DNA of 47,981 nucleotides. It comes from an uncultured Pseudocitrobacter sp. (GTDB lineage Bacteria; Pseudomonadota; Gammaproteobacteria; Enterobacterales; Enterobacteriaceae). Below, one piece after another: positions 8,477 through 17,669 of this stretch. Where the stretch lies: contig CAJYVI010000010.1 of the NCBI GenBank assembly GCA_913778145.1, positions 1 to 47,981 of the forward strand. Reading direction: 5' to 3'. A program made the position numbers and the translations under genes. How positions within the stretch are numbered: position 1 is the first letter of the stretch; each line of letters opens with the position of its first letter. Under the pieces are notes generated by a model that did no database searches, was not told the DNA's origin, and was given only the letters and a program-made list of their open reading frames with translations.

Positions 8477-8491
8477 CCGTCGCGCAGAAAC

Positions 8492-9916
8492 TTACTTCTT
8501 CTTCGCTTTCGGGTTTGGCAGGTCGGTGATGCTACCTTCGTACACTTCTGCGGCCAGGCCAACAGATTCGTGCAGCGTCGGGTGAGCATGGATGGTCAGC
8601 GCGATGTCTTCCGCGTCACAACCCATCTCGATAGCCAGACCGATTTCGCCCAGCAGCTCGCCGCCGTTGGTGCCGACAATCGCACCACCGATAACACGGT
8701 GAGATTCTTTGTCGAAAATCAGTTTGGTCATACCGTCTGCGCAGTCGGAAGCGATAGCACGGCCAGAAGCAGCCCACGGGAAGGTGGCGGTTTCATAGCT
8801 GATGCCTTTCTCTTTCGCTTCTTTCTCAGTCAGGCCAACCCATGCCACTTCTGGTTCAGTGTAGGCAATGGATGGGATAACTTTCGGATCGAAGTAGTGT
8901 TTCTTACCGGCGATAACTTCAGCGGCAACGTGACCTTCGTGAACACCTTTGTGCGCCAGCATCGGCTGACCGACGATATCGCCGATAGCAAAGATGTGCG
9001 GTACGTTAGTGCGCAGCTGTTTGTCAACGCGGATGAAGCCACGGTCGTCCACTTCCACGCCTGCTTTGCCTGCGTCGAGGTTTTTACCGTTCGGTACACG
9101 GCCGATTGCCACCAGCACGGCATCGTAACGCTGTGCTTCAGAAGGCGCTTTTTTGCCTTCCATGGAAACGTAAATACCGTCTTCTTTCGCTTCAACGGCA
9201 GTCACTTTGGTTTCCAGCATCAGGTTGAATTTCTTGCTGATGCGTTTAGTGAAGACTTTTACCACGTCTTTGTCGGCAGCCGGGATAACCTGGTCGAACA
9301 TTTCAACCACGTCAATCTCTGAACCCAGCGCATGGTACACGGTACCCATTTCCAGACCGATGATACCGCCGCCCATAACCAGCAGACGTTTCGGTACTTC
9401 TTTCAGTTCCAGCGCATCGGTGGAATCCCACACGCGCGGATCTTCATGAGGAATAAACGGCAGTTCGATCGGACGGGAACCCGCCGCGATGATCGCGTTG
9501 TCGAAGTTGATCACGGTTTTGCCGTTTTCGCCTTCCACTTCCAGGGTGTTGGCCCCGGTAAATTTACCCAGACCGTTTACCACTTTCACTTTACGGCCTT
9601 TGGCCATACCGGCCAGACCACCGGTCAGTTGGGTGATAACTTTTTCTTTCCAGGTACGAATCTTGTCGATATCGGTTTTCGGCTCGCCGAAGACGATACC
9701 GTGTTCAGCCAGTGCTTTGGCTTCTTCGATAACTTTTGCGACGTGCAGCAGTGCTTTAGAAGGGATACAGCCGACGTTCAGACAAACACCGCCGAGGGTG
9801 CTGTAACGTTCTACGATGACGGTCTCCAGACCTAAATCCGCGCAACGGAAAGCAGCTGAGTAGCCTGCCGGGCCCGCCCCAAGTACCACGACCTGAGTTT
9901 TAATTTCAGTACTCAT
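8492..9916 (-). CDS. lpd: Dihydrolipoamide dehydrogenase (E3)
   Basis: FAD flavoprotein that reoxidises dihydrolipoamide with NAD+. It is shared by the pyruvate and 2-oxoglutarate dehydrogenase complexes and the glycine cleavage system. The 474 residues match E. coli Lpd in length. Visible are the FAD dinucleotide-binding GAGPAGYSAAFR, the redox disulfide GGVCLNVGCIPSK, the NAD-binding GGGIIGLEMG, FAIGDIVGQPMLAHKG, and the C-terminal dimer-interface active site HAHPTLHES. Two adjacent ATGs exist. I use the second (9916), which gives the E. coli N-terminus MSTEIKTQ and a better spacing to AAGAGG. It is separated from aceF by a terminator and has a leader of about 170 bases with its own regulatory palindrome. 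It can therefore be made both from the pdhR promoter and alone. Confidence 0.97.
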   Translation of the reverse strand: MSTEIKTQVVVLGAGPAGYSAAFRCADLGLETVIVERYSTLGGVCLNVGCIPSKALLHVAKVIEEAKALAEHGIVFGEPKTDIDKIRTWKEKVITQLTGGLAGMAKGRKVKVVNGLGKFTGANTLEVEGENGKTVINFDNAIIAAGSRPIELPFIPHEDPRVWDSTDALELKEVPKRLLVMGGGIIGLEMGTVYHALGSEIDVVEMFDQVIPAADKDVVKVFTKRISKKFNLMLETKVTAVEAKEDGIYVSMEGKKAPSEAQRYDAVLVAIGRVPNGKNLDAGKAGVEVDDRGFIRVDKQLRTNVPHIFAIGDIVGQPMLAHKGVHEGHVAAEVIAGKKHYFDPKVIPSIAYTEPEVAWVGLTEKEAKEKGISYETATFPWAASGRAIASDCADGMTKLIFDKESHRVIGGAIVGTNGGELLGEIGLAIEMGCDAEDIALTIHAHPTLHESVGLAAEVYEGSITDLPNPKAKKK

Positions 9917-9998
9917 CATGACCTCTTAATTATTTCCGGCGGTCCTGGGTACTCTTGTCGCCCATATCCACCGGGACGTTCTATCCGCGTTTATATTA

Positions 9999-10018
9999 CA
10001 AAATTGTTAACAATTTTG
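9999..10018. promoter_or_regulatory. Perfect 20-bp palindrome in the lpd upstream region
   Basis: CAAAATTGTTAACAATTTTG is a perfect inverted repeat. On the minus strand it runs straight into TAATAT, a plausible -10 of the lpd promoter, so a bound protein would cover the -35 area. ArcA represses lpd in E. coli and prefers GTTAA-type sequences, so ArcA is the leading candidate. The symmetry, however, is higher than an ArcA site needs. Confidence 0.6.
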
Positions 10019-10086
10019 AAACAACAAACGGCAAACGATTTTGTCCTTTGTTGCTAATAACCCCAAAACTACGAAGAGATTATCAG

Positions 10087-10115
10087 AAAAAAGCCGGCCG
10101 TCAGGCCGGCTTTTT
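10087..10115. terminator. aceF-lpd intergenic terminator
   Basis: Stem GCCGGCC / GGCCGGC with a four-base loop, flanked by A- and T-runs. It begins nine bases after the aceF stop codon on the minus strand and has a U-tract there. It probably stops part of the pdhR-aceEF transcript before lpd. Confidence 0.88.
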
Positions 10116-10118
10116 CGA

Positions 10119-12005
10119 TTACATCACCAGGCGACGAATGTCAGACAGTGTGTTGTTGATGATGGTGATAAAGCGCGCACCATCAGCACCGTCGATCACG
10201 CGGTGGTCGAAGGAGAGAGAGATAGGCATCATCAGACGCGGTACAAACTCTTTCCCGTTCCATACCGGCTCCATTGCCGATTTGGAGACACCGAGGATAG
10301 CCACTTCCGGCGCGTTAACAATCGGTGCGAAGTGGGTCGTACCCAGGCCGCCGATGCTGGAGATAGTGAAGCAACCGCCCTGCATTTCGCCAGCCGTCAG
10401 CTTACCATCACGCGCTTTTTTGGAGATGGTGGTCAGTTCGCGAGACAGCTCGGTGATGCTCTTCTTGTTCACGTCTTTAAAGACCGGAACAACCAGACCA
10501 TTCGGGGTATCAACCGCCACACCGATGTTGATGTATTTCTTCAGCGTCAGTTTCTGGCCATCTTCGGACAGAGAGCTGTTGAAGCGAGGCATCTGCTCAA
10601 GTGCCGCGGCAACCGCTTTCATGATGAACACAACTGGGGTGAATTTCACATCCAGTTTGCGCTTCTCAGCTTCGGCGTTCTGCTGTTTACGGAACGCTTC
10701 CAGATCGGTGATATCGGTTTTGTCGAAGTGCGTAACGTGCGGGATCATCACCCAGTTACGGCTCAGGTTAGCACCAGAGATTTTCTGGATACGGCCCAGT
10801 TCCACTTCTTCGATTTCGCCGAACTTGCTGAAGTCGACTTTCGGCCATGGCAGCATGCCCGGAATACCGCCACCAGCAGCTGCTGCCGGTGCAGATTCCG
10901 CGCGTTTCACCGCGTCTTTCACGTAAGCCTGAACGTCTTCGCGCAGGATACGGCCTTTACGACCCGTACCTTTCACTTTCGCCAGGTTCACGCCGAATTC
11001 GCGTGCCAGGCGACGAATCACCGGCGTTGCGTGGACGTAAGCGTCATTTTCTGCGAAGTCAGACTTGCCTTCGGCTTTCGCCGCCGGAGCCGGAGCTGCC
11101 GCAGGTGCCGGAGCGGCAGCCGCCTGGGCCGGTGCAGCAGCCGGAGCCGCAGCAGGCGCTGCGCCTTCCACTTCGAAGACCATAATCAGGGAGCCGGTTT
11201 TTACTTTATCGCCGGTGCTGATTTTGATCTCTTTTACGGTACCCGCGAACGGAGCCGGAACTTCCATAGAGGCTTTGTCGCCTTCTACGGTGATCAGAGA
11301 CTGTTCGGCTTCGATTTTATCGCCAACTTTCACCATCACTTCGGTAACTTCAACTTCGTCGCCGCCGATATCTGGAACGTTAACGTCTTTCGCGCCGGAT
11401 GCTGCCGGAGCAGCCGCCGCCGGAGCAGCTTCCGCTTTCGCCGGAGCCGCAGCGCCAGCTTCACCCGCCACTTCGAAGACCATGATCAGCGAGCCGGTAG
11501 ACACTTTGTCGCCGGTGTTGATTTTGATCTCTTTAACCACGCCCGCGAACGGAGCCGGCACTTCCATAGAGGCTTTGTCGCCTTCTACGGTGATCAAAGA
11601 CTGTTCAGCCGAGATGGTGTCGCCCACTTTAACCATGATCTCAGTGACTTCAACTTCGTCGCCGCCGATATCCGGTACGTGAACGTCTTTCGCCGCTGCC
11701 GCAGCAGGTGCTGCTGCCGGAGCTGCTTCTTTCTTCTCTTCTGCCTTGGCAGGTGCAGCGTCAGCTGCACCGTCGGCGGAATCGAAAATCATGATAAGTG
11801 CGCCAGTCTCGGTTTTGTCGCCGACAGAGACCTTGATCTCTTTGACAACGCCAGCCTGCGGAGACGGAACTTCCATAGAGGCTTTATCGCCTTCTACGGT
11901 GATCAGCGACTGTTCGGCTTCAACTTTGTCGCCAACTTTGACCAGGATTTCGGTGATTTCAACTTCATCAGACCCGATATCCGGTACTTTGATTTCGATA
12001 GCCAT
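10119..12005 (-). CDS. aceF: Pyruvate dehydrogenase E2, dihydrolipoyl acetyltransferase
   Basis: Forms the core of the pyruvate dehydrogenase complex and transfers acetyl groups from lipoamide to CoA. The 628 residues hold three lipoyl domains, each with the EGDKAS modification motif (Lys41, Lys144 and a third near 247), joined by Ala/Pro-rich flexible linkers. Next comes the E1/E3-binding domain ([17 protein letters not shown]...GRILREDV) and the catalytic domain ending in [15 protein letters not shown], with the active His and Asp. Three lipoyl domains is the enterobacterial arrangement. The gene starts 14 bases after aceE, with AGAGGTAA as ribosome-binding site, and ends just before a terminator. 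The near-repeated lipoyl DNA makes the region prone to recombination, but all three copies are intact here. Confidence 0.97.
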   Translation of the reverse strand: MAIEIKVPDIGSDEVEITEILVKVGDKVEAEQSLITVEGDKASMEVPSPQAGVVKEIKVSVGDKTETGALIMIFDSADGAADAAPAKAEEKKEAAPAAAPAAAAAKDVHVPDIGGDEVEVTEIMVKVGDTISAEQSLITVEGDKASMEVPAPFAGVVKEIKINTGDKVSTGSLIMVFEVAGEAGAAAPAKAEAAPAAAAPAASGAKDVNVPDIGGDEVEVTEVMVKVGDKIEAEQSLITVEGDKASMEVPAPFAGTVKEIKISTGDKVKTGSLIMVFEVEGAAPAAAPAAAPAQAAAAPAPAAAPAPAAKAEGKSDFAENDAYVHATPVIRRLAREFGVNLAKVKGTGRKGRILREDVQAYVKDAVKRAESAPAAAAGGGIPGMLPWPKVDFSKFGEIEEVELGRIQKISGANLSRNWVMIPHVTHFDKTDITDLEAFRKQQNAEAEKRKLDVKFTPVVFIMKAVAAALEQMPRFNSSLSEDGQKLTLKKYINIGVAVDTPNGLVVPVFKDVNKKSITELSRELTTISKKARDGKLTAGEMQGGCFTISSIGGLGTTHFAPIVNAPEVAILGVSKSAMEPVWNGKEFVPRLMMPISLSFDHRVIDGADGARFITIINNTLSDIRRLVM

Positions 12006-12019
12006 TATTCTTTTACCTC

Positions 12020-14683
12020 TTACGCCAGACGCGGGTTAACTTTATCTGCATCGATGTTGAATTTGGTGATTGCGTCAGCAACCACTTTCTTATCGATTTC
12101 GCCACGTTTAGCCAGTTCGCCCAGTGCCGCTACAACCACGTAGGAAGCATCAACTTCGAAGTGGTGACGCAGGTTTTCACGGCTGTCGGAGCGACCGAAG
12201 CCATCAGTACCCAGCACGCGGTAGTCATCAGCCGGTACATAAGTACGGACCTGCTCGGCGAACAGTTTCATATAGTCGGTGGAAGCCACTGCCGGAGCGT
12301 CGTTCATCACCTGAGCGATATACGGAACGCGCGGGGTTTCCAGCGGGTGCAGCATGTTCCAGCGCTCACAATCCTGACCATCACGCGCCAGTTCGGTGAA
12401 GGAGGTCACGCTATAAACGTCAGAACCTACGCCGTAATCTTTCGCCAGGATCTGGGCTGCTTCACGGACGTGACGCAGGATAGAACCGGAGCCCAGCAGC
12501 TGAACTTTACCTTTGCTACCTTCAACGGTTTCGAGTTTGTAGATACCTTTACGGATACCTTCCTCAGCACCTTCCGGCATTGCCGGCATGTGGTAGTTTT
12601 CGTTCAGCGTGGTGATGTAGTAGTAAACGTTCTCTTGTTTCTCACCGTACATACGCTCCAGACCGTCATGCATGATGACCGCAACTTCGTACGCGTAAGA
12701 CGGATCGTAAGAGATACAGTTCGGGATAGTCAGAGACTGAATATGGCTATGACCATCCTCGTGCTGCAGACCTTCACCGTTCAGAGTCGTACGACCGGAA
12801 GTACCACCGATCAGGAAGCCGCGAGCCTGTTGGTCGCCTGCCTGCCAGCACAGGTCGCCGATACGCTGGAACCCGAACATGGAGTAGTAGATATAGAACG
12901 GGATCATCGGCAGGTTGTTGGTGCTGTAAGAGGTCGCAGCAGCCAACCAGGATGCGCCGGCACCCAGTTCGTTGATACCTTCCTGCAGGATCTGACCTTT
13001 CTCGTCTTCTTTGTAGTAAGCAACCTGCTCACGGTCCTGCGGGGTGTACTGCTGGCCGTTCGGGCTGTAGATACCAATCTGACGGAACAGACCTTCCATA
13101 CCGAAAGTACGCGCTTCATCGGCGATGATCGGAACCAGACGATCTTTGATCGACTTGTTCTTCAGCATCACGTTCAGAGCACGAACGAAGGCGATAGTGG
13201 TAGAGATCTCTTTATTCTGCTCTTCCAGCAGCGGTGCGAAATCTTCCAGGGTCGGCAGTTCCAGCTTCTCAGAGAAGTGGGTCTGACGGCTCGGCAGATA
13301 ACCGTGCAGTTTCTGACGCTGAGCGTGCAGATAAGTATGCTCTGGAGAACCTTCCGGGAAGGTCAGGTAAGAGAGGTTTTCCACCTGCTCGTCGGTTACC
13401 GGAACATTGAAGCGGTCGCGGATATAGCGCACGCCGTCCATGTTCATTTTCTTAACCTGGTGAGCGATGTTTTTACCTTCAGCGGTATCACCCATGCCGT
13501 AACCTTTAATGGTATGGGCCAGGATAACAGTCGCTTTACCTTTGGTTTCCTGCGCTTTTTTCAGTGCAGCGTAGACTTTCTTCGGATCGTGACCACCACG
13601 GTTCAGTGCCCAGATCTGCTCATCAGTCCAGTCTGCAACCAGGGCTGCGGTTTCCGGATATTTACCGAAGAAGTGCTCACGCACGTACGCACCATCTTTG
13701 GATTTGAAGGTCTGGTAATCGCCGTCGACGGTTTCTTCCATCAACTGGATCAGTTTACCGCTGGTGTCTTTACGCAGCAGCTCATCCCAACGGCTACCCC
13801 AGATAACTTTGATAACGTTCCAGCCAGCACCACCGAAGATGCCTTCCAGTTCGTTGATGATCTTGCCGTTACCGGTGACCGGGCCATCCAGACGCTGCAG
13901 GTTACAGTTGATAACAAAGACCAGGTTATCCAGTTTTTCACGGGTGGCGATAGTGATCGCACCTTTGGATTCCGGTTCGTCCATCTCGCCGTCGCCAAGG
14001 AACGCGTAAACGGTTTGTTTAGAGGTATCTTTCAGGCCACGGTGTTCCAGATATTTCAGGAATTTAGCCTGGTAGATTGCACCGATTGGGCCAAGACCCA
14101 TTGATACGGTCGGGAACTGCCAGAATTCCGGCATCAGTTTCGGGTGCGGGTAAGAAGACAGACCTTTACCGTGAACTTCCTGACGGAAGTTGTTCATCTG
14201 TTCTTCGGTCAGACGACCTTCAAGGAACGCACGTGCGTAAACACCCGGAGAGATGTGACCCTGGAAATAAACCAGATCGCCGCCATCCTGCTCGTTGCGC
14301 GCACGGAAGAAGTGGTTGAAACACACTTCGTAGAAGGTTGCGGAAGACTGGAAGGATGCCATGTGGCCGCCCAGTTCCAGATCTTTTTTGGACGCACGCA
14401 GAACGGTCATGATCGCGTTCCAGCGGATGGCAGAGCGAATACGACGTTCCAGATCCAGATCGCCCGGATATTCCGGTTCGTCTTCAACGGCAATAGTGTT
14501 TACATAACCGCTAGCACCTGCACCAGCCGCTACCTGAACGCCGCCTTTGCGGGCTTCAGACAGCACCTGGTCGATCAGATACTGAGCGCGCTCAACACCT
14601 TCTTCACGGATAACCGATTCGATCGCCTGTAACCAGTCGCGAGTTTCGATCGGATCCACGTCATTTGGGAAACGTTCTGACAT
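12020..14683 (-). CDS. aceE: Pyruvate dehydrogenase E1 component
   Basis: Thiamine-diphosphate enzyme that decarboxylates pyruvate and acetylates the lipoyl groups of AceF. The 887 residues equal the E. coli length and align throughout. The ThDP/Mg motif runs from [12 protein letters not shown] to [11 protein letters not shown]. The mobile active-site loop carrying the catalytic His is near [20 protein letters not shown]. The substrate-site [12 protein letters not shown] is present. It is the homodimeric type of E1. The start follows AAGGAAA. It lies 155 bases after pdhR, with a long hairpin in the gap, and is tightly followed by aceF. Confidence 0.97.
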   Translation of the reverse strand: MSERFPNDVDPIETRDWLQAIESVIREEGVERAQYLIDQVLSEARKGGVQVAAGAGASGYVNTIAVEDEPEYPGDLDLERRIRSAIRWNAIMTVLRASKKDLELGGHMASFQSSATFYEVCFNHFFRARNEQDGGDLVYFQGHISPGVYARAFLEGRLTEEQMNNFRQEVHGKGLSSYPHPKLMPEFWQFPTVSMGLGPIGAIYQAKFLKYLEHRGLKDTSKQTVYAFLGDGEMDEPESKGAITIATREKLDNLVFVINCNLQRLDGPVTGNGKIINELEGIFGGAGWNVIKVIWGSRWDELLRKDTSGKLIQLMEETVDGDYQTFKSKDGAYVREHFFGKYPETAALVADWTDEQIWALNRGGHDPKKVYAALKKAQETKGKATVILAHTIKGYGMGDTAEGKNIAHQVKKMNMDGVRYIRDRFNVPVTDEQVENLSYLTFPEGSPEHTYLHAQRQKLHGYLPSRQTHFSEKLELPTLEDFAPLLEEQNKEISTTIAFVRALNVMLKNKSIKDRLVPIIADEARTFGMEGLFRQIGIYSPNGQQYTPQDREQVAYYKEDEKGQILQEGINELGAGASWLAAATSYSTNNLPMIPFYIYYSMFGFQRIGDLCWQAGDQQARGFLIGGTSGRTTLNGEGLQHEDGHSHIQSLTIPNCISYDPSYAYEVAVIMHDGLERMYGEKQENVYYYITTLNENYHMPAMPEGAEEGIRKGIYKLETVEGSKGKVQLLGSGSILRHVREAAQILAKDYGVGSDVYSVTSFTELARDGQDCERWNMLHPLETPRVPYIAQVMNDAPAVASTDYMKLFAEQVRTYVPADDYRVLGTDGFGRSDSRENLRHHFEVDASYVVVAALGELAKRGEIDKKVVADAITKFNIDADKVNPRLA

Positions 14684-14721
14684 GGGGTTTTCCTTATCTA
14701 TCTAGTACGTTGATTTATCTG

Positions 14722-14769
14722 GAACCTGTCCCATTGTGCTTTCAGTGGAAAACACAATAAGACAGGTTC
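14722..14769. other. Long interrupted hairpin in the pdhR-aceE gap
   Basis: Outer arms GAACCTGTC / GACAGGTTC (9 bp) and inner arms ATTGTG / CACAAT (6 bp), separated by two-base internal mismatches and a 14-base loop. It lies about 40 bases ahead of the aceE start, in the polycistronic leader. A smaller palindrome, GCGCC-TTAA-GGCGC, is at 14786-14799. It may be an mRNA processing, stabilising or attenuation structure, or part of an internal aceE promoter. There is no U-tract, so it is not a standard terminator. Confidence 0.6.
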
Positions 14770-14838
14770 TGTGTTTAGTTGCCGTGCGCCTTAAGGCGCT
14801 TTTCTCATCTTTCTGGTAAAACCGCTGCCAGAAAAAAT

Positions 14839-15603
14839 TCAATCCTTGCGCTGTTGCAGGCGACGTAACGAGCGTTCACGACGGCTCTGTTCACGACTCC
14901 TGTCCAGCAAAATCTCTTCAATGAAAGCCAGGTGACGATGCGACGCTTCACGCGCCTGCTCCGGTTCACCGGCGACAATCGCCTCGAAAATCCGGGTGCG
15001 ATGATTGCTGACCTGCGGGAGCATCTCCCGGCGGGCATACAGCAACTCGAAGTTCTGCCGAACGTTTTGTGCCAACATTGGCTCCATACACCTTAGCAAA
15101 TGGAGCAACACCACATTGTGGGCGGCTTCGGTCACGGCGATTTGATACTGGACGACGGCGCTCGACTCTGCGTCGAGGTCGCCCGATTGTTGAGCCCGTT
15201 CGATGGCCTGATGCAGCTCGCGAATACGCTCGCGGTCTTCATCAGTACTGCGCAGTGCCGCGTAATAAGCCGCGATACCTTCAAGCGCGTGACGGGTTTC
15301 AAGCAGATCAAACTGGGATTCAGGGTGGTCGGACAGAAGCTCTACCAGCGGATCGCTGAAGCTCTGCCACAGGCTGCTTTGTACAAAAGTCCCGCCGCCC
15401 TGGCGACGAAGCAGTAACCCTTTCGCTTCGAGACGTTGAATCGCCTCACGCAGCGAGGGACGGGATACGTCGAACTGTTTCGCCAGTTCGCGTTCAGGTG
15501 GAAGTTTTTCGCCGGGGCGTAATGTCCCCTCAAGAATCAAAAACTCCAACTGCTGCTCAATCACATCAGAAAGTTTTGGTTGGCGGATTTTGCTGTAGGC
15601 CAT
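14839..15603 (-). CDS. pdhR: Pyruvate-responsive regulator PdhR
   Basis: GntR-family (FadR subgroup) repressor of the pyruvate dehydrogenase operon, with pyruvate as inducer. In E. coli it also controls ndh and cyoABCDE. The 254 residues equal E. coli PdhR. The winged helix-turn-helix occupies about residues 9-77 ([32 protein letters not shown], then RRQGGGTFV). The C-terminal FCD ligand domain has the expected helical pattern ([26 protein letters not shown]-like region [10 protein letters not shown], and [10 protein letters not shown]). It heads the pdhR-aceE-aceF-(lpd) operon, and its own operator lies between promoter and start, so it is autoregulated. It is divergent from aroP. Confidence 0.96.
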   Translation of the reverse strand: MAYSKIRQPKLSDVIEQQLEFLILEGTLRPGEKLPPERELAKQFDVSRPSLREAIQRLEAKGLLLRRQGGGTFVQSSLWQSFSDPLVELLSDHPESQFDLLETRHALEGIAAYYAALRSTDEDRERIRELHQAIERAQQSGDLDAESSAVVQYQIAVTEAAHNVVLLHLLRCMEPMLAQNVRQNFELLYARREMLPQVSNHRTRIFEAIVAGEPEQAREASHRHLAFIEEILLDRSREQSRRERSLRRLQQRKD

Positions 15604-15634
15604 AGTTCCCTGTACCTGCCATTAGCCCGGAGTC

Positions 15635-15651
15635 AATTGGTCTTACCAATT
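15635..15651. promoter_or_regulatory. PdhR operator
   Basis: Perfect palindrome AATTGGT-CTT-ACCAATT. On the minus strand it reads AATTGGTAAGACCAATT, the PdhR box of the E. coli pdh promoter. It spans about +10 to +26 relative to the predicted start point, so a bound repressor would block initiation or escape. Confidence 0.92.
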
Positions 15652-15667
15652 TCAAGTTCGTAGCGCT

Positions 15668-15696
15668 AAAGTAACAAAGTATTCACCTTCTGTCCA
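15668..15696 (-). promoter_or_regulatory. pdhR operon promoter
   Basis: On the minus strand: -35 TGGACA (15691-15696), a 17-base spacer, -10 TACTTT (15668-15673). Transcription would start near 15661, just before the PdhR box and about 58 bases ahead of the pdhR ATG. Confidence 0.7.
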
Positions 15697-16132
15697 TACA
15701 GGTTTTGATTGAAATCAGTAAACCACGCACTTTTTAACAACATTACAGAAATGATGTTTCAGAATTGTAACCTTGCACAAAAAATGTCTTTACCCCATTG
15801 GAAGTACAATTAACGAAAAATATACGAAAAACAGGCAAACTGAAGCGTTTCACTGCAGTATAAATTGAATATATATGCACTAATTGTCGATAAAACGTAC
15901 ACACTTACCCACTTCCGGAGCAGACTGCTACACTTACAACTGGTTTCTTTTTACTCAATCCGTCATCAACCATTCATAAAGCAGGTGCATTTCGGCGCGC
16001 TTACCACTATTCTTCCCTGGACGAAAGAGTTCCTCTCATTTTTATTCACACTCTCTCGTAAACATAAAAATACAGGAAATGGAATTCCCTGATTACAAAC
16101 GTACAAATAACAACCACACACGAGGTTTCATG
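15697..16132. other. aroP upstream region
   Basis: About 436 AT-rich bases between the pdhR promoter and aroP. There are AT-rich -10-like stretches near 15860-15880 (TATAAATT, TATATGC), but I cannot assign a -35 with confidence. The aroP transcript probably begins somewhere here, and TyrR control is expected from E. coli. An in-frame extension of aroP upstream to 16079 exists but is not family-like. I see no other gene. Confidence 0.4.
16057..16074 (+). promoter_or_regulatory. Candidate TyrR box upstream of aroP
   Basis: CGTAAACATAAAAATACA fits the TyrR pattern TGTAAA-N6-TTTACA at 15 of the 18 positions, counting the six free ones. It keeps the essential G and C separated by 14 bases. It lies about 60 bases ahead of the aroP start. 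TyrR represses aroP in E. coli. The match here is moderate and untested. Confidence 0.4.
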
Positions 16133-17506
16133 ATGGAAGGTCAACAGCACAGCGACCAGCTGAAGCGCGGCCTCAAAAACCGCCATATCCAGCTGATTGC
16201 GCTGGGTGGAGCTATCGGTACCGGCCTGTTTCTCGGCAGTGCCTCCGTTATTCAGTCAGCCGGTCCGGGCATTATTCTGGGTTATGCCATTGCAGGCTTT
16301 ATTGCCTTCCTGATCATGCGCCAGCTTGGTGAAATGGTCGTGGAAGAGCCGGTAGCCGGGTCATTCAGCCACTTTGCCTATAAATACTGGGGCAGCTTCG
16401 CCGGCTTCGCGTCAGGCTGGAACTATTGGGTACTGTACGTGCTGGTTGCCATGGCGGAACTCACCGCGGTCGGCAAATACATCCAGTTCTGGTATCCGGA
16501 AATCCCGACCTGGGCTTCCGCAGCGGCCTTCTTTATTCTGATTAACGCCATTAACCTCACCAACGTAAAAGTGTTTGGGGAAATGGAGTTCTGGTTCGCG
16601 ATTATTAAAGTGGTTGCGGTCGTCGGCATGATCCTGTTCGGTGGCTGGCTACTGTTCAGCGGCAATGCCGGTCCGCAGGCAACGGTACGCAACTTATGGG
16701 AGCAGGGCGGTTTCCTGCCCAACGGTATGCAGGGGCTGGTAATGATGATGGCCATCATCATGTTCTCCTTCGGTGGGCTTGAGCTTGTGGGGATCACCGC
16801 CGCAGAAGCCGACAACCCAGAAAAAAGCATTCCCAAAGCCACCAACCAGGTGATTTACCGTATTCTGATTTTCTATGTGGGTTCGCTGGCGGTCCTGCTT
16901 TCTCTGCTGCCGTGGACGCGCGTTACCGCAGATGTCAGCCCGTTTGTGCTTATCTTCCACGAACTGGGCGATACTCTGGTGGCTAACGCCCTGAACGTTG
17001 TGGTTCTGACCGCAGCGCTCTCCGTTTATAACAGCTGCGTCTACTGTAACAGCCGCATGTTGTTCGGCCTCGCCCAGCAGGGCAACGCGCCGAAAGCCCT
17101 GCTCTCCGTCGATAAGCGCGGCGTACCGGTTAACACCATTCTGGTTTCCGCCGTGGTGACCGCGCTGTGCGTGCTGATCAACTACATGGCACCGGAATCC
17201 GCATTTGGCCTGCTGATGGCGCTGGTGGTCTCTGCGCTGGTGATCAACTGGGCGATGATTAGCCTGGCACACATGAAGTTCCGCAAAGCGAAACAGCAAC
17301 AGGGCGTTACGCCGCGCTTCCCGGCGCTGCTCTACCCGCTCGGCAACTGGGTCTGCCTGCTGTTTATGGCGGCGGTGCTGGTTATCATGCTGATGACACC
17401 GGGCATGGCGATCTCCGTGTACCTGATCCCGGTATGGCTCTGCATTCTTGGCGTCGGCTACATGGTTAAACAGAAGGGTGCGAAAACGGCCGTGAAGGCA
17501 CATTAA
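16133..17506 (+). CDS. aroP: Aromatic amino acid permease AroP
   Basis: Proton-coupled inner-membrane importer of phenylalanine, tyrosine and tryptophan, of the amino acid-polyamine-organocation (APC) superfamily. The 457 residues follow E. coli AroP closely. About twelve hydrophobic segments are visible, with the family signature in TM1 (QLIALGGAIGTGLFLGSASVI) and AGFIAFLIMRQLGEMVVEEPVAGSF near TM2. ATGs occur at 16130 and 16133 after CGAGG. The second gives the E. coli N-terminus MEGQQH and better spacing. It is divergent from pdhR, as in E. coli. Confidence 0.95.
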   Translation: MEGQQHSDQLKRGLKNRHIQLIALGGAIGTGLFLGSASVIQSAGPGIILGYAIAGFIAFLIMRQLGEMVVEEPVAGSFSHFAYKYWGSFAGFASGWNYWVLYVLVAMAELTAVGKYIQFWYPEIPTWASAAAFFILINAINLTNVKVFGEMEFWFAIIKVVAVVGMILFGGWLLFSGNAGPQATVRNLWEQGGFLPNGMQGLVMMMAIIMFSFGGLELVGITAAEADNPEKSIPKATNQVIYRILIFYVGSLAVLLSLLPWTRVTADVSPFVLIFHELGDTLVANALNVVVLTAALSVYNSCVYCNSRMLFGLAQQGNAPKALLSVDKRGVPVNTILVSAVVTALCVLINYMAPESAFGLLMALVVSALVINWAMISLAHMKFRKAKQQQGVTPRFPALLYPLGNWVCLLFMAAVLVIMLMTPGMAISVYLIPVWLCILGVGYMVKQKGAKTAVKAH

Positions 17507-17517
17507 TCTCTCCCCCG

Positions 17518-17539
17518 GCCCCTTCCCTCTGGAAGGGGC
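17518..17539. terminator. Hairpin after aroP, probable terminator
   Basis: Perfect 9-bp stem GCCCCTTCC / GGAAGGGGC with a four-base loop, starting 12 bases after the aroP stop. No T-run follows, so termination could be partial or need Rho. Confidence 0.55.
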
Positions 17540-17669
17540 TGACTCTGTTACCCGCTTCACACTTTCCTCTGCTCAGCTATTTCGTCCATATCCTCGCCGT
17601 TATACTGCAACGCATTTCGCGGGCCGTCAGCCAATAATTCTCTCCATACCGTCAGAGGGAGTTTCGGCA

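Noticed and set aside
10119..12005. Repeated DNA in aceF considered as an assembly error.
   Set aside because: The three lipoyl domains are the normal enterobacterial number, and the copies differ enough to be real.
10041..14104. Very long open frames on the plus strand opposite aceF and aceE (about 700 and 647 codons).
   Set aside because: They are mirror frames of highly expressed genes with strong codon bias. The translated sequences are low-complexity (Arg/Phe/Val-rich), have no domain and no ribosome-binding site.
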